In this document: positions 13,221-20,603 of the stretch, in pieces
Numbering within the stretch: position 1 is the first letter of the stretch
Layout of the letters: every line of letters starts with the position of its first letter
Source: CAZAQS01 sp046485135
Lineage (GTDB): Bacteria; Chloroflexota; Anaerolineae; Anaerolineales; UBA4823
Reading direction: 5' to 3'
Length of the DNA: 23,957 nucleotides
NCBI GenBank assembly: GCA_046485135.1
Contig: JAWOHN010000142.1
Span: 1 to 23,957 of the forward strand
Translations under genes and position numbers: made by a program
Notes under the pieces: generated by a model
Database searches by the model: none
The model's input: the letters and a program-made list of their open reading frames with translations, nothing else
Told to the model about the DNA's origin: nothing

Positions 13221-14930
13221 CTATGATTTAACCAGACGCTGGTGCTCCAGCGCGAAGATACGCCGCAGGATTGCCACGGTAGCGGCGTAGGTTGAATCCA
13301 TACCGAAATAAGACAGGCTGCCGGCGCCCAGGTTCTTACCCTTGCCCAGGGGTGTATCCGAGGCGTAGTGGATGATGCCCAGGTCAAAGCCCACCCCATA
13401 CAGGTTGACGATCTCGTTGACCGGGTGGCGGATCGGGCGAAACATCTCGAAGACAGCCGACAGGTAGGGACCGGCTTCCATTTCGATATCGGTGTATCCC
13501 TCTCGATAGAAAACATCCATATAACGGGCGTTCTGCAGGAAGGTCCCCTGGACAGTGACCGCCTTTTGGTTGTCCAGCACGGTCCCGTAGCGGATATTGG
13601 GGGAAACGTCGGCAGCGGCGAAACAGGTGGGAAATAAATAAGTGTTCTTGGAGTGCTCGTCGTGGACCACATTGGGGATCATCACATCGCCAATGACCCC
13701 ATTGAGCGTGGCGGCTTTACCCATAATATAAACGCCCAGGACCTTGCCGGCAGCCACAGACACTTTGGAGAGGATATTGTAAGCCGCCAGCCCCAGTGGA
13801 TAATCGATGTTGAGGATCAGGGCATCGCTCTTATTAAGGGCATCAAAGTCGGAATGGTTCAAACGTGGATCAAACCACTCCGGTCGTAGCTTGGAGATAT
13901 CGACTACCTGCGCTTCAATATCAAAGCTGTGCTCGCTGGTGACCCGTTTCAGGCCGATGGACTGTTCTTGATCATACTGGACATCGAGCAGGTACTGCCC
14001 ATCATCGGTGCTTTGGGCTTTGCGCAGCAGGTAATACAAGAAGTTTTCCCGGCTGGAGGGCACCTGACCCTCCTGGATGGCAGTCCACTCTTTCAACAAG
14101 CCCTTATTTTCAGACCGCTCCAGGAAGGGGGTCAATTGGCGCTGCTGGCGCAAGGCAAACCCAGACAGCACGTTTAACAAGCTGTGGTTGTTACCGGAGA
14201 TGAAGTAGACCGGTCGAGATACGATCTCTGGGCAGCGGGCCTGGATATGATCCCACCACTTATTGGTAGCTCGCCGGTATTCGGTCAATGAGCCGTTCAA
14301 CAGTAGAACCCGGAAGCGGCGCGGCGCAGACGCCATCAAGGTCAGATAGCGACAGAAATCCTGCCGCCAGATAGCCCGCAGTCGTTGCAGGTCTTCCCAG
14401 GAAATTTGCATGAAGTCGGCCAGGCTTTGCTGCAAAGCCATATCGTCTTCAACCTCATCCAGGCGGATATTGGAGGGCAGGCGCTTCAGGAAATAGTGGA
14501 ATTTGTTCCACTCGATCTGGTAGGCGGTCAGGATGGGGATGACATCGTCGATATCGCTGCGGCTGGCGATAAAGCAGGCTAAAGTGTCTTGACCGTTGAA
14601 ATAACATTTACGCCGCCGGGCGGCTGCCACCACCTCTTGCCATTCTTCCACTTGTGAGTAGCCGCCCTGGGTAAAGACATCCAGGCTTTGGGCCAGGACC
14701 ACCACCTGGCATTCAGCGATGCTCTCCGGCAGGCGCAACAGGCTGTAGATGAAAGCTGAGGTGTCCGGGGCTGATTCGCGCGCACCCGGGTGCAAGAGGG
14801 AATTCATCCCTGCGTGCACTTCTTCCAGCGTCCTGATCTGCACTTCCGCGCTGGAGCGAAGCAAGGAGTAATACGTGCGCAGATATAGATCTACTTCTTC
14901 CGAGGCGGTGCTGGGTACTGTTCTTTCCAT
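13221..14930 (-). CDS. 569-aa protein of unknown function with nucleoside-phosphorylase-like C-terminal region
   Basis: I do not recognise an established function; it may belong to the uncharacterised DUF6909 group, which is a tentative recollection. Residues 1-200 are mainly helical ('EEVDLYLRTYYSLLRSSAEV' at 11-30). Residues 204-260 look alpha/beta, with 'FRVLLLNGSLTEYRR' and 'RPVYFISGNNHSLLNVLSG', probably a nucleotide- or sugar-binding section. Residues 340-569 resemble the nucleoside phosphorylase/nucleosidase fold: 'VLGVYIMGKAATLNG' (398-411), 'IGDVMIPNVVHDEHS' (413-427), and 'GYTDIEMEAGPYLSAVFE' (478-495), where 'EMEA' matches the ribose- and base-contacting strand of that family. The gene starts immediately after the stop of the membrane protein at 14931 and belongs to the molybdenum-hydroxylase operon. 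Confidence 0.8.
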   Translation of the reverse strand: MERTVPSTASEEVDLYLRTYYSLLRSSAEVQIRTLEEVHAGMNSLLHPGARESAPDTSAFIYSLLRLPESIAECQVVVLAQSLDVFTQGGYSQVEEWQEVVAAARRRKCYFNGQDTLACFIASRSDIDDVIPILTAYQIEWNKFHYFLKRLPSNIRLDEVEDDMALQQSLADFMQISWEDLQRLRAIWRQDFCRYLTLMASAPRRFRVLLLNGSLTEYRRATNKWWDHIQARCPEIVSRPVYFISGNNHSLLNVLSGFALRQQRQLTPFLERSENKGLLKEWTAIQEGQVPSSRENFLYYLLRKAQSTDDGQYLLDVQYDQEQSIGLKRVTSEHSFDIEAQVVDISKLRPEWFDPRLNHSDFDALNKSDALILNIDYPLGLAAYNILSKVSVAAGKVLGVYIMGKAATLNGVIGDVMIPNVVHDEHSKNTYLFPTCFAAADVSPNIRYGTVLDNQKAVTVQGTFLQNARYMDVFYREGYTDIEMEAGPYLSAVFEMFRPIRHPVNEIVNLYGVGFDLGIIHYASDTPLGKGKNLGAGSLSYFGMDSTYAATVAILRRIFALEHQRLVKS

Positions 14931-15353
14931 TTACTTCAGGGTGCTTTTCTTCGGAGATTTTCTCAATGGTGGAACGTAATAAGGATCGGTCTTGGTCACA
15001 CCTGTAGAAGTGTACAGGATGCCGTAAAAGAGGGTCAGCAAGCCAAAGGCTATGATCATAAAGAGCACGGTCAAAGCGATATCCAGGTAATAGATGCGGG
15101 TGCTGGCAGGGATCACCTGCCCCAACCAGGGTGCAACTCGCAGCACCGGCGCCAGGTTCACCCAACCAACCAGCTCAGCCGGTATGCGCACCCACCCATT
15201 CTGATAATTTGCCCGGGCGACTGTAAAGGCTGCCGCATATGAAATAAGGGGGATCAACACCACCATGAAGCAGCCAATCCCCCGCCAGATCGGGTGGATT
15301 CGCCAGCGCCGTTCTTTTTTCGGCTTGATCGTATACTTCTGATACTTGCTCAC
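14931..15353 (-). CDS. two-helix membrane protein of unknown function
   Basis: This 140-residue protein starts at GTG 15353, whose G-T-G-A overlaps the stop of the upstream hydroxylase subunit. AAGGAGGT lies 6 bp before the start, inside the upstream gene, a clear coupling signal. A basic N-terminus (KPKKERRWR) precedes helix 1 ('GCFMVVLIPLISYAAAFTVA', about 27-46); helix 2 is about 88-113 ('YYLDIALTVLFMIIAFGLLT'). The tail 'VTKTDPYYVPPLRKSPKKS' is basic and cytoplasmic if both ends are inside. About 40 residues between the helices would be outside. No family is recognised. Its place between a redox subunit and the nucleosidase-like protein suggests a membrane anchor for that complex, which is inference only. 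Confidence 0.75.
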   Translation of the reverse strand: MSKYQKYTIKPKKERRWRIHPIWRGIGCFMVVLIPLISYAAAFTVARANYQNGWVRIPAELVGWVNLAPVLRVAPWLGQVIPASTRIYYLDIALTVLFMIIAFGLLTLFYGILYTSTGVTKTDPYYVPPLRKSPKKSTLK

Positions 15354-16795
15354 TCCTGCACCTCCTTGCCGCTTGCGCGTTCAATGGCCTGGATAATCTT
15401 ATAATATCCGGTACACCTGCACAGGTTACCGGTAATCGACTGCTTGATCTCATCCTGGGTGGGATGGGAGCGTTCCTCCAGCAGCTTGGCCCCTGCCATG
15501 ATAAAACCAGGGGTGCAATAGCCGCATTGCACCGCGCCATCGTCGATGAAAGCCTGTTGCAAGGGATGCAGCTGCCCGTCTTGAGCCAGGCCCTCGATGG
15601 TGACAATCTCAGCCCCATGGGCGCGTGGGGCCGGCACCAGGCAGCTCATCACTGCCATGCCGTCCAGGAAGATGGTACAGGCGCCGCATTCGCCCTCCGC
15701 ACAGCCCTCTTTGGTGCCGGTCAGTCCGCCTTCTTCGCGCAGCAAACGCAGCAGAGTCTTGTGATGCCCGCTGGTGAAGGTTCGCTTGACGCCGTTGATG
15801 CGGGTGACAATGGGGGCGCCTTCCACATGGTAACTCTCTGTGGGGATGGGCTGAGCCTGTCCGGCCCCGTTGCTACCCCATAGCAACACCGCCCGAGCCG
15901 GGAAATGCTCTCTTTCTGTCCCAGTCCAGATGGCGCGCAAAGCTCGCGCTGTCCCCACTCGCACCATCTCTTGGCGGTAATCCTTTGAGCTGCGCACATC
16001 ATCGATCGGGGTAGCCGCTTGCTGGGCCAGGCGGGCGGCTTCCGCCAGCGTATCTTCGTCTAAAGCCCGCCCCACCAAGTAGGCTTCGGCTTGCCGGGCG
16101 TGCACAATCGTGGGGGCAACCGCACCAAGCGTGATGGCGGCCTGTTCCACCAGCGGCGCATCAACCACAGCCGGATCATCCGCAAATGTAAGTACCACAG
16201 CCACGTTGACCAGGGAAATCGCCTGCGCCCGGCGCAGCCCCAGCTTGAAAAAGACCCCCCGCTGTTGGGCTGGCATAGCTGGGAAGATGATATCCACCAG
16301 CATCTCATCCGGGCGCATCACCGTCTTACGCACGCCGGTATAAAATTCGCTCAAGGGCGCCACCCGCTCCCCCTCTACCGACCGCAAGACCACCTTTGCC
16401 TCCAGCGCCATCAGGGGGGTGATGGTGTCATTGGCGGGCGAGGCCGTGATCAGGTTGCCTGCCACCGTACCCCGGTTGCGGATTTGAGGAGCGCCCACTT
16501 CCCAGGCCGCCTGGGCCAGGGGAAAAGCCCGCTCCACCACCAGCTTAGAAGCCACACAGTGGTTATGGGTTGCCAGTGGTCCCAGGTGGATCAGACCATC
16601 TTTATCGAGGTAAATCTGCTCCAATCCGGCGATGCGGGTGATATCAATAAGAGTATCGATCCCTTTGCGAACGCCGCGTTCCATCTCCAGGATCAGATCC
16701 GTTGCGCCAGCCACAATGCGAGCGCGCTCCCCTTTCTGAGCCAATATTTGCAGGGCTTCACCAATTGAATTTACACAATAATAATCACTCCACAC
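15350..16795 (-). CDS. molybdenum hydroxylase FAD subunit fused to [2Fe-2S] subunit
   Basis: I prefer GTG 16795 (481 residues), 5 bp after GGAGG, because the family starts 'MW..YY....S..EAL..LA'; a TTG at 16819 would add eight residues. Residues 1 to about 290 form the CoxM/XdhB-type FAD subunit, with 'RARIVAGATDLILEMERG' (24-41) and 'IRNRGTVAGNLITASPANDT' (105-124). After a linker of about 40 residues the [2Fe-2S] subunit follows (about 325-481): Cys365, 370, 373 and 385 for the plant-type cluster ('EGCAEGECGACTIFLDG') and Cys424, 427, 459 and 461 for the second cluster ('QCGYCTPGF', 'CRCTG'). Such subunits pass electrons from a Mo site to FAD. Normally they are separate polypeptides. No catalytic Mo subunit lies next to it; the nearest is at 20604. 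Confidence 0.9.
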   Translation of the reverse strand: MWSDYYCVNSIGEALQILAQKGERARIVAGATDLILEMERGVRKGIDTLIDITRIAGLEQIYLDKDGLIHLGPLATHNHCVASKLVVERAFPLAQAAWEVGAPQIRNRGTVAGNLITASPANDTITPLMALEAKVVLRSVEGERVAPLSEFYTGVRKTVMRPDEMLVDIIFPAMPAQQRGVFFKLGLRRAQAISLVNVAVVLTFADDPAVVDAPLVEQAAITLGAVAPTIVHARQAEAYLVGRALDEDTLAEAARLAQQAATPIDDVRSSKDYRQEMVRVGTARALRAIWTGTEREHFPARAVLLWGSNGAGQAQPIPTESYHVEGAPIVTRINGVKRTFTSGHHKTLLRLLREEGGLTGTKEGCAEGECGACTIFLDGMAVMSCLVPAPRAHGAEIVTIEGLAQDGQLHPLQQAFIDDGAVQCGYCTPGFIMAGAKLLEERSHPTQDEIKQSITGNLCRCTGYYKIIQAIERASGKEVQE

Positions 16796-16830
16796 AAGAG
16801 CCTCCAAGCGCAAGATCAAGTTATTAAGCT

Positions 16831-16836
16831 ATTATA
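16831..16836 (-). promoter_or_regulatory. -10 element for the FAD/[2Fe-2S] gene
   Basis: On the minus strand the sequence TTGTATAATAG contains a perfect TATAAT. It lies in the 64-bp gap after the GT-C-like gene and would give a leader of roughly 28 nt before GTG 16795. The -35 is poor. It suggests a separate transcription unit for 16795-13221. Confidence 0.5.
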
Positions 16837-16859
16837 CAATGGAAACCCCAAGCTTGATT

Positions 16860-18428
16860 TTACGGAAGCGCAAGTTCGGGCGAGAGCCACAGCCCACTTT
16901 CAGGGGTCAGCTCCACCCATCCATAGCCATGGGCGAGGGCATAATCGATCAAGGGGTCATCCAGGCCCGGCTCGTACCCCACCAAGATCGCCGCGGGTGG
17001 CTGGGTTTGTAGATACTGCTCCAAATCCTGTGCAGAGACCAGCTTGAACCTTGAGCGCTCCAGCGAGGTGAGCCAGGGGGCAGTCCGCCAGGCGAAAGGC
17101 CCGGTGGCAAATTCCGCATAGATGGGCGCGCCGCCTTCCAGAGCATAGAGCGGAGCCAGGGTCAATACTTTGCCCCCCTGGCTCAATTCGCTCACCTGCA
17201 AACCCAGCTCATGAAATATGAGCGGGCGCCAGGCCTCAGGGTGCAGCAAAAACGTCATCCGCCTGAAATCGCCCCACTGGTAGACATTGGCCAGGATGAC
17301 CAGTTGCAGGAAGATCGCCAGGAACCAGCCCGATTGAGCCGGAAAACGGTGGACCAGTCTGGCCAAACCCAGCACAACAGCCAATATGGCGAATGGGACC
17401 GCAGCGGCATAATACTGGTACCAGGCCGGGGTCGGCAACAAGGCCCCCCAGCCGACAAATAGCGCCAGCAGCAAGAAAAAGGCCAGCTCGAACCGCTCCC
17501 CTTTCCCCCGCCAAAGCCCCACCAGCCCGGTGGTAAAGCCGAAGAAGGACAGCGCCACAAACAGCAGCAGATTGCCCGGCTGCGGCAGGACATAGTCCCA
17601 GAAATAGGACCATTTCTCAGCAGCGGTCATCGGGTTGGGCGGGCCAAAAAAGCCGGCTTCCTCCCGGTAAAAGGTGTTCAGGTAAGGGTAGGTGAAATTA
17701 CCAAAGATGAATTGCGCCGGGGCCAGCCCAAACAGCAGCAGGGTTGGCAGCATCGCCAAACCAAATCCCGCTGCAAGGGTTGCCGCCAGGCCCATCCACC
17801 GTTTTACAGAGGTGTCGCCGGGGTAGAAATACAGCGCGACCGCGAAGGGTAGCAAGGCGCTCAGGAATGAAAGCCGCGTCCCCACTGCCAGACCCAAACA
17901 CAACCCGCTGGCGAATATCCACCAGACCGGTCTGGCGCGGCGGGCGCCCTGCCACAGCAAGATGGCAGCCAACAGGGACAGCAACATGGCCAGGTTATGA
18001 TTCCAGGCAAAGGAGCCTGTATAAGCCAGCAGTGGGTTAGCCAGCAGCAATAAGACGGCCCCAAATCCGGCTGCCAGCGCCATTTTTTGGGAGGCCTGGC
18101 GGAATAGATCCATGCTGAAGTAGAAAACCAGCCCTGCCATGGCGGTGATGCATACCGCCGAGAGCAACCGGGCTGCCAGTAGCTTATAGGCCGTAAATTT
18201 GAAAAGCAGCCCGTACACGAAGATCAGGTTGGGCAGGTGAAAATAAGCATAATCCCGGTAGGGCAGCAGGCCGTGCTCGACCAGCAGTTGGGCGCTGGCA
18301 ATAAACTGGTGTTCGTCGTGATTGCCCCCCGCACGGATGGCGCGGCTGAAGCTGAGCGCAAATACCAGCCCAAACAGCGCCGCAACCAAAGCCGCCAAAA
18401 GTATTTTCTTAATACCCACCCTTTTCAC
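16860..18428 (-). CDS. GT-C-like polytopic membrane protein (glycosyltransferase family 39-like)
   Basis: This 522-residue protein starts at GTG 18428, overlapping the XdhC stop as GTGA. An N-terminal helix ('ILLAALVAALFGLVFALSF') is followed by an extracytoplasmic loop with 'AGGNHDEHQFIASAQLLVEH' and then 'GLLPYRDYAYFHLPNL'. The Asp-Glu pair in this loop is the arrangement expected of GT-C glycosyltransferases (ArnT/PMT-like), which use lipid-linked sugars. About ten more hydrophobic helices follow up to residue ~400, then a soluble C-terminal domain of about 110 residues. It probably transfers a sugar to a lipid or protein outside the membrane. Its overlap with xdhC places it in the hydroxylase operon, but a functional link is unclear. 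Confidence 0.75.
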   Translation of the reverse strand: MKRVGIKKILLAALVAALFGLVFALSFSRAIRAGGNHDEHQFIASAQLLVEHGLLPYRDYAYFHLPNLIFVYGLLFKFTAYKLLAARLLSAVCITAMAGLVFYFSMDLFRQASQKMALAAGFGAVLLLLANPLLAYTGSFAWNHNLAMLLSLLAAILLWQGARRARPVWWIFASGLCLGLAVGTRLSFLSALLPFAVALYFYPGDTSVKRWMGLAATLAAGFGLAMLPTLLLFGLAPAQFIFGNFTYPYLNTFYREEAGFFGPPNPMTAAEKWSYFWDYVLPQPGNLLLFVALSFFGFTTGLVGLWRGKGERFELAFFLLLALFVGWGALLPTPAWYQYYAAAVPFAILAVVLGLARLVHRFPAQSGWFLAIFLQLVILANVYQWGDFRRMTFLLHPEAWRPLIFHELGLQVSELSQGGKVLTLAPLYALEGGAPIYAEFATGPFAWRTAPWLTSLERSRFKLVSAQDLEQYLQTQPPAAILVGYEPGLDDPLIDYALAHGYGWVELTPESGLWLSPELALP

Positions 18429-19252
18429 TGAAGCGCGTCGCTCTCCCCCATACCCCCAGCCTTCAGCCTGGCCATGACCTGGCCATCCCCGCCTTGGCGC
18501 AGCATGATGATCTCCGCCATGATGCTAACGGCGATCTCCTCTGGGGTTTCGGCGTTCAGCTCCAGGCCCACCGGCGAGCGCACTCGCTCCAGGGCTGCCT
18601 GGGAGAGGCCGCCTTCCAGAAGCATTTTGCGCGTCACCGCCCAGCGCCGCCGCGAGCCGATCACGCCGACATAGGCCGCCGGGGTTTCCAACAAGGCCGG
18701 CAGGCCCTGGACGTCCACGTTCGAGCCGCGCGTGGTCAGTACCAGGTAAGTCCAGGGGGTGATGCGAGTACGCTGGGGCAGCTCTTGCATGGGCACCGGC
18801 TGGTACTCATCCGCTTCTGGAATGGCTGCAGGATTACAAAACTCGGCCCGGTCGTCATTGACGACCACATAAAAGCCCAGCCATTTGGCCAGGTGTACCA
18901 CCGCCTTGCCCACATGCCCGGCGCCGACCAGCACCAGGATGGGTTTCGGTAGAATAGGCTCCACGTAAACCTCCAGCTGCCCCCCGCATACGCCCGGATC
19001 GCCGCGCTGGGGATCGGTCATGCTGTAGGCCACCAGGCGCGCCTGGCCTGATTGAATCACCTCCAGGGCCTCCTGGATGACCCGGCTCTCCAGCTCTCCC
19101 CCGCCCACCGTACCGGTGATGCTACCATCCGCATACACCAGCATCTTGCTGGTAGCCCGGCGGGGCGTGGAGCCCTGGCTGCGAACGATCGTGCACAGCG
19201 CCCCCGGCTCATTTTTCTCTTCCAACTCAAGCAGGGCGCGATAAATGGACAT
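18425..19252 (-). CDS. xdhC: XdhC/CoxI-family molybdenum cofactor maturation protein
   Basis: This 275-residue protein starts at ATG 19252, with GGAGG 9 bp upstream inside the end of the pyrophosphatase gene. The N-terminal XdhC/CoxI domain shows 'GALCTIVRSQGSTPRRATSK' (17-36), 'GTVGGGELE' (47-55) and 'DPGVCGGQLEVYVEP' (85-99). The C-terminal Rossmann domain has 'LVLVGAGHVGKAVVHLAKWL' (107-126) and 'YVGVIGSRRRWAV'. XdhC binds molybdenum cofactor and promotes its sulfuration and insertion into xanthine dehydrogenase-type enzymes. Cys20 and Cys89 are the conserved-looking cysteines. It follows the Mn-pyrophosphatase by 4 bp and serves the 1016-residue hydroxylase encoded two genes upstream. Confidence 0.92.
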   Translation of the reverse strand: MSIYRALLELEEKNEPGALCTIVRSQGSTPRRATSKMLVYADGSITGTVGGGELESRVIQEALEVIQSGQARLVAYSMTDPQRGDPGVCGGQLEVYVEPILPKPILVLVGAGHVGKAVVHLAKWLGFYVVVNDDRAEFCNPAAIPEADEYQPVPMQELPQRTRITPWTYLVLTTRGSNVDVQGLPALLETPAAYVGVIGSRRRWAVTRKMLLEGGLSQAALERVRSPVGLELNAETPEEIAVSIMAEIIMLRQGGDGQVMARLKAGGMGESDALQ

Positions 19253-19256
19253 CCTG

Positions 19257-20600
19257 TTAATCCTCCAATAATCCCAATACAACCGGTAAAAGCTGCTTTT
19301 TGCGCGAGACCACCCCCTCCGCCAGGCGGGTGCCATCCGACTTCTTTGGGTAAGGCAGATCATTCAATTCCCCGGGTGGGTTCTCCAGCAGCAAACGGCT
19401 GGAGCCCAGCACCACATCGGTGACCATCAGCATGGCGAAATCCATACCCAGCCGTTCGCGCAGATGGTGCAGGGCATCGGTCAGGTTTTGCAAATGCTCG
19501 TGCAGCTGCAGCATATCGGTCACTTCTACCTGGGCAATGGCAAAACGGAAACCGCCCGCCTCGTACATCTTCATATCGGTATTGACGATCTCGTCCGGGT
19601 CGCGCGAAGACAGCCCGGAGCCAGCCTGTAAAAGCTGCTCCCCGTAGACCTGGAGGTTCAGCCCGGCCAACGGGCCGTTCTTGACAAAAGCCCAGCGACC
19701 CAGGCGTTCGGCGGCTTTGTGGTCACGCGGCGTGGTGGTTGGCGAGCTCAGGATCAGCGTATCCGAGAGCAAACCGGCTAAGAGTAAACCGGCCAGGTCA
19801 GGCGGAGCGCTCAGGCCGGCCTCCTCAATCCGCTCGGAGACCAATGTGCTGGTGGAGCCCACCACATCGACCGAGAAACGGATGGGGATATGCGTGGAGG
19901 GGTTCCCCAGGCGGTGGTGATCCAGGATCTCCAGCAGCTCGGCCTCATCCAATGCCCCCAGGGCCTGGCGAGCCTCGTTGTGGTCCACCAGGATCACCTT
20001 CAAGCGCGGCGGGTTGAGCACATCGCGCTGCCGGCACACCCCCACGTAGACGCCGTCATCATCGACCACCAGGAAATCGTCCCCCTCCTCCCGCAGGATG
20101 CGGTTGAGCGAATCGCGGATGCGGCTGTCTGACTTGAAGTGCGGCACCTCGGTATTGCTGGCCTCGCCGGTGGGCAGCTCAAGGATATCCGCCAGGCGAA
20201 TCTCGTGCCGGCGGGGGTGCGTGCCGACCAGTTGGCTGAGGAAGCCAAACAAGCTCGGGCCGTTTACCAGTCCATAAGGGACGCCATTGTCCTGCACGAC
20301 CGGAGCCACGCCCCAGGTGCGGTTGGCGATGGCCCAGGCTTCGCTGAGGGGGTGCTCAGGCGAGGTGGTATCCAGGCGGCGGGCAACCGACTCAAAGCGC
20401 GGCGAGGCGTCGTTTAACAACACAGGCGCTTCCATGCCCAACTTGCGCAGAATCCAGGCGGTCTGGGGGTTGATGGCGCCGGCGCGGGCAGCCACGGTTT
20501 CGGCCCCATCGCGCTCGTGCAACAACCAGGCGTACCCCATGGCAGAGGCGATGGAGTCGGTATCCGGGTTGACATGTCCGATCACATAAATTGAGCTCAT
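19257..20600 (-). CDS. ppaC: CBS-containing family II (Mn-dependent) inorganic pyrophosphatase
   Basis: This 447-residue protein hydrolyses pyrophosphate to two phosphates. It is a DHH-superfamily protein: 'GHVNPDTDSIASA' gives the metal ligands His9, Asp13 and Asp15, 'VDHNE' has Asp206 and His207, and 'LDHHR' (226-230) is the DHH motif. The C-terminal DHHA2 domain ends in 'GVVSRKKQLLP', the substrate-binding SRK motif. Canonical family II enzymes have about 310 residues; the extra ~120 (roughly 75-195) form two CBS-like segments ('GVAPVVQDNGVPYGLV' and 'DFLVVDDDGVYVGVCRQRDV') without an obvious DRTGG domain. Such CBS pairs bind adenine nucleotides and regulate the enzyme. It lies 3 bp after the hydroxylase stop. 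Confidence 0.93.
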   Translation of the reverse strand: MSSIYVIGHVNPDTDSIASAMGYAWLLHERDGAETVAARAGAINPQTAWILRKLGMEAPVLLNDASPRFESVARRLDTTSPEHPLSEAWAIANRTWGVAPVVQDNGVPYGLVNGPSLFGFLSQLVGTHPRRHEIRLADILELPTGEASNTEVPHFKSDSRIRDSLNRILREEGDDFLVVDDDGVYVGVCRQRDVLNPPRLKVILVDHNEARQALGALDEAELLEILDHHRLGNPSTHIPIRFSVDVVGSTSTLVSERIEEAGLSAPPDLAGLLLAGLLSDTLILSSPTTTPRDHKAAERLGRWAFVKNGPLAGLNLQVYGEQLLQAGSGLSSRDPDEIVNTDMKMYEAGGFRFAIAQVEVTDMLQLHEHLQNLTDALHHLRERLGMDFAMLMVTDVVLGSSRLLLENPPGELNDLPYPKKSDGTRLAEGVVSRKKQLLPVVLGLLED

Positions 20601-20603
20601 AGC

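Noticed and set aside
13200..13240. Terminator between the convergent aminotransferase and 569-residue protein genes
   Set aside because: Only 4 bp separate the stops and no hairpin with a U-tract was found there.
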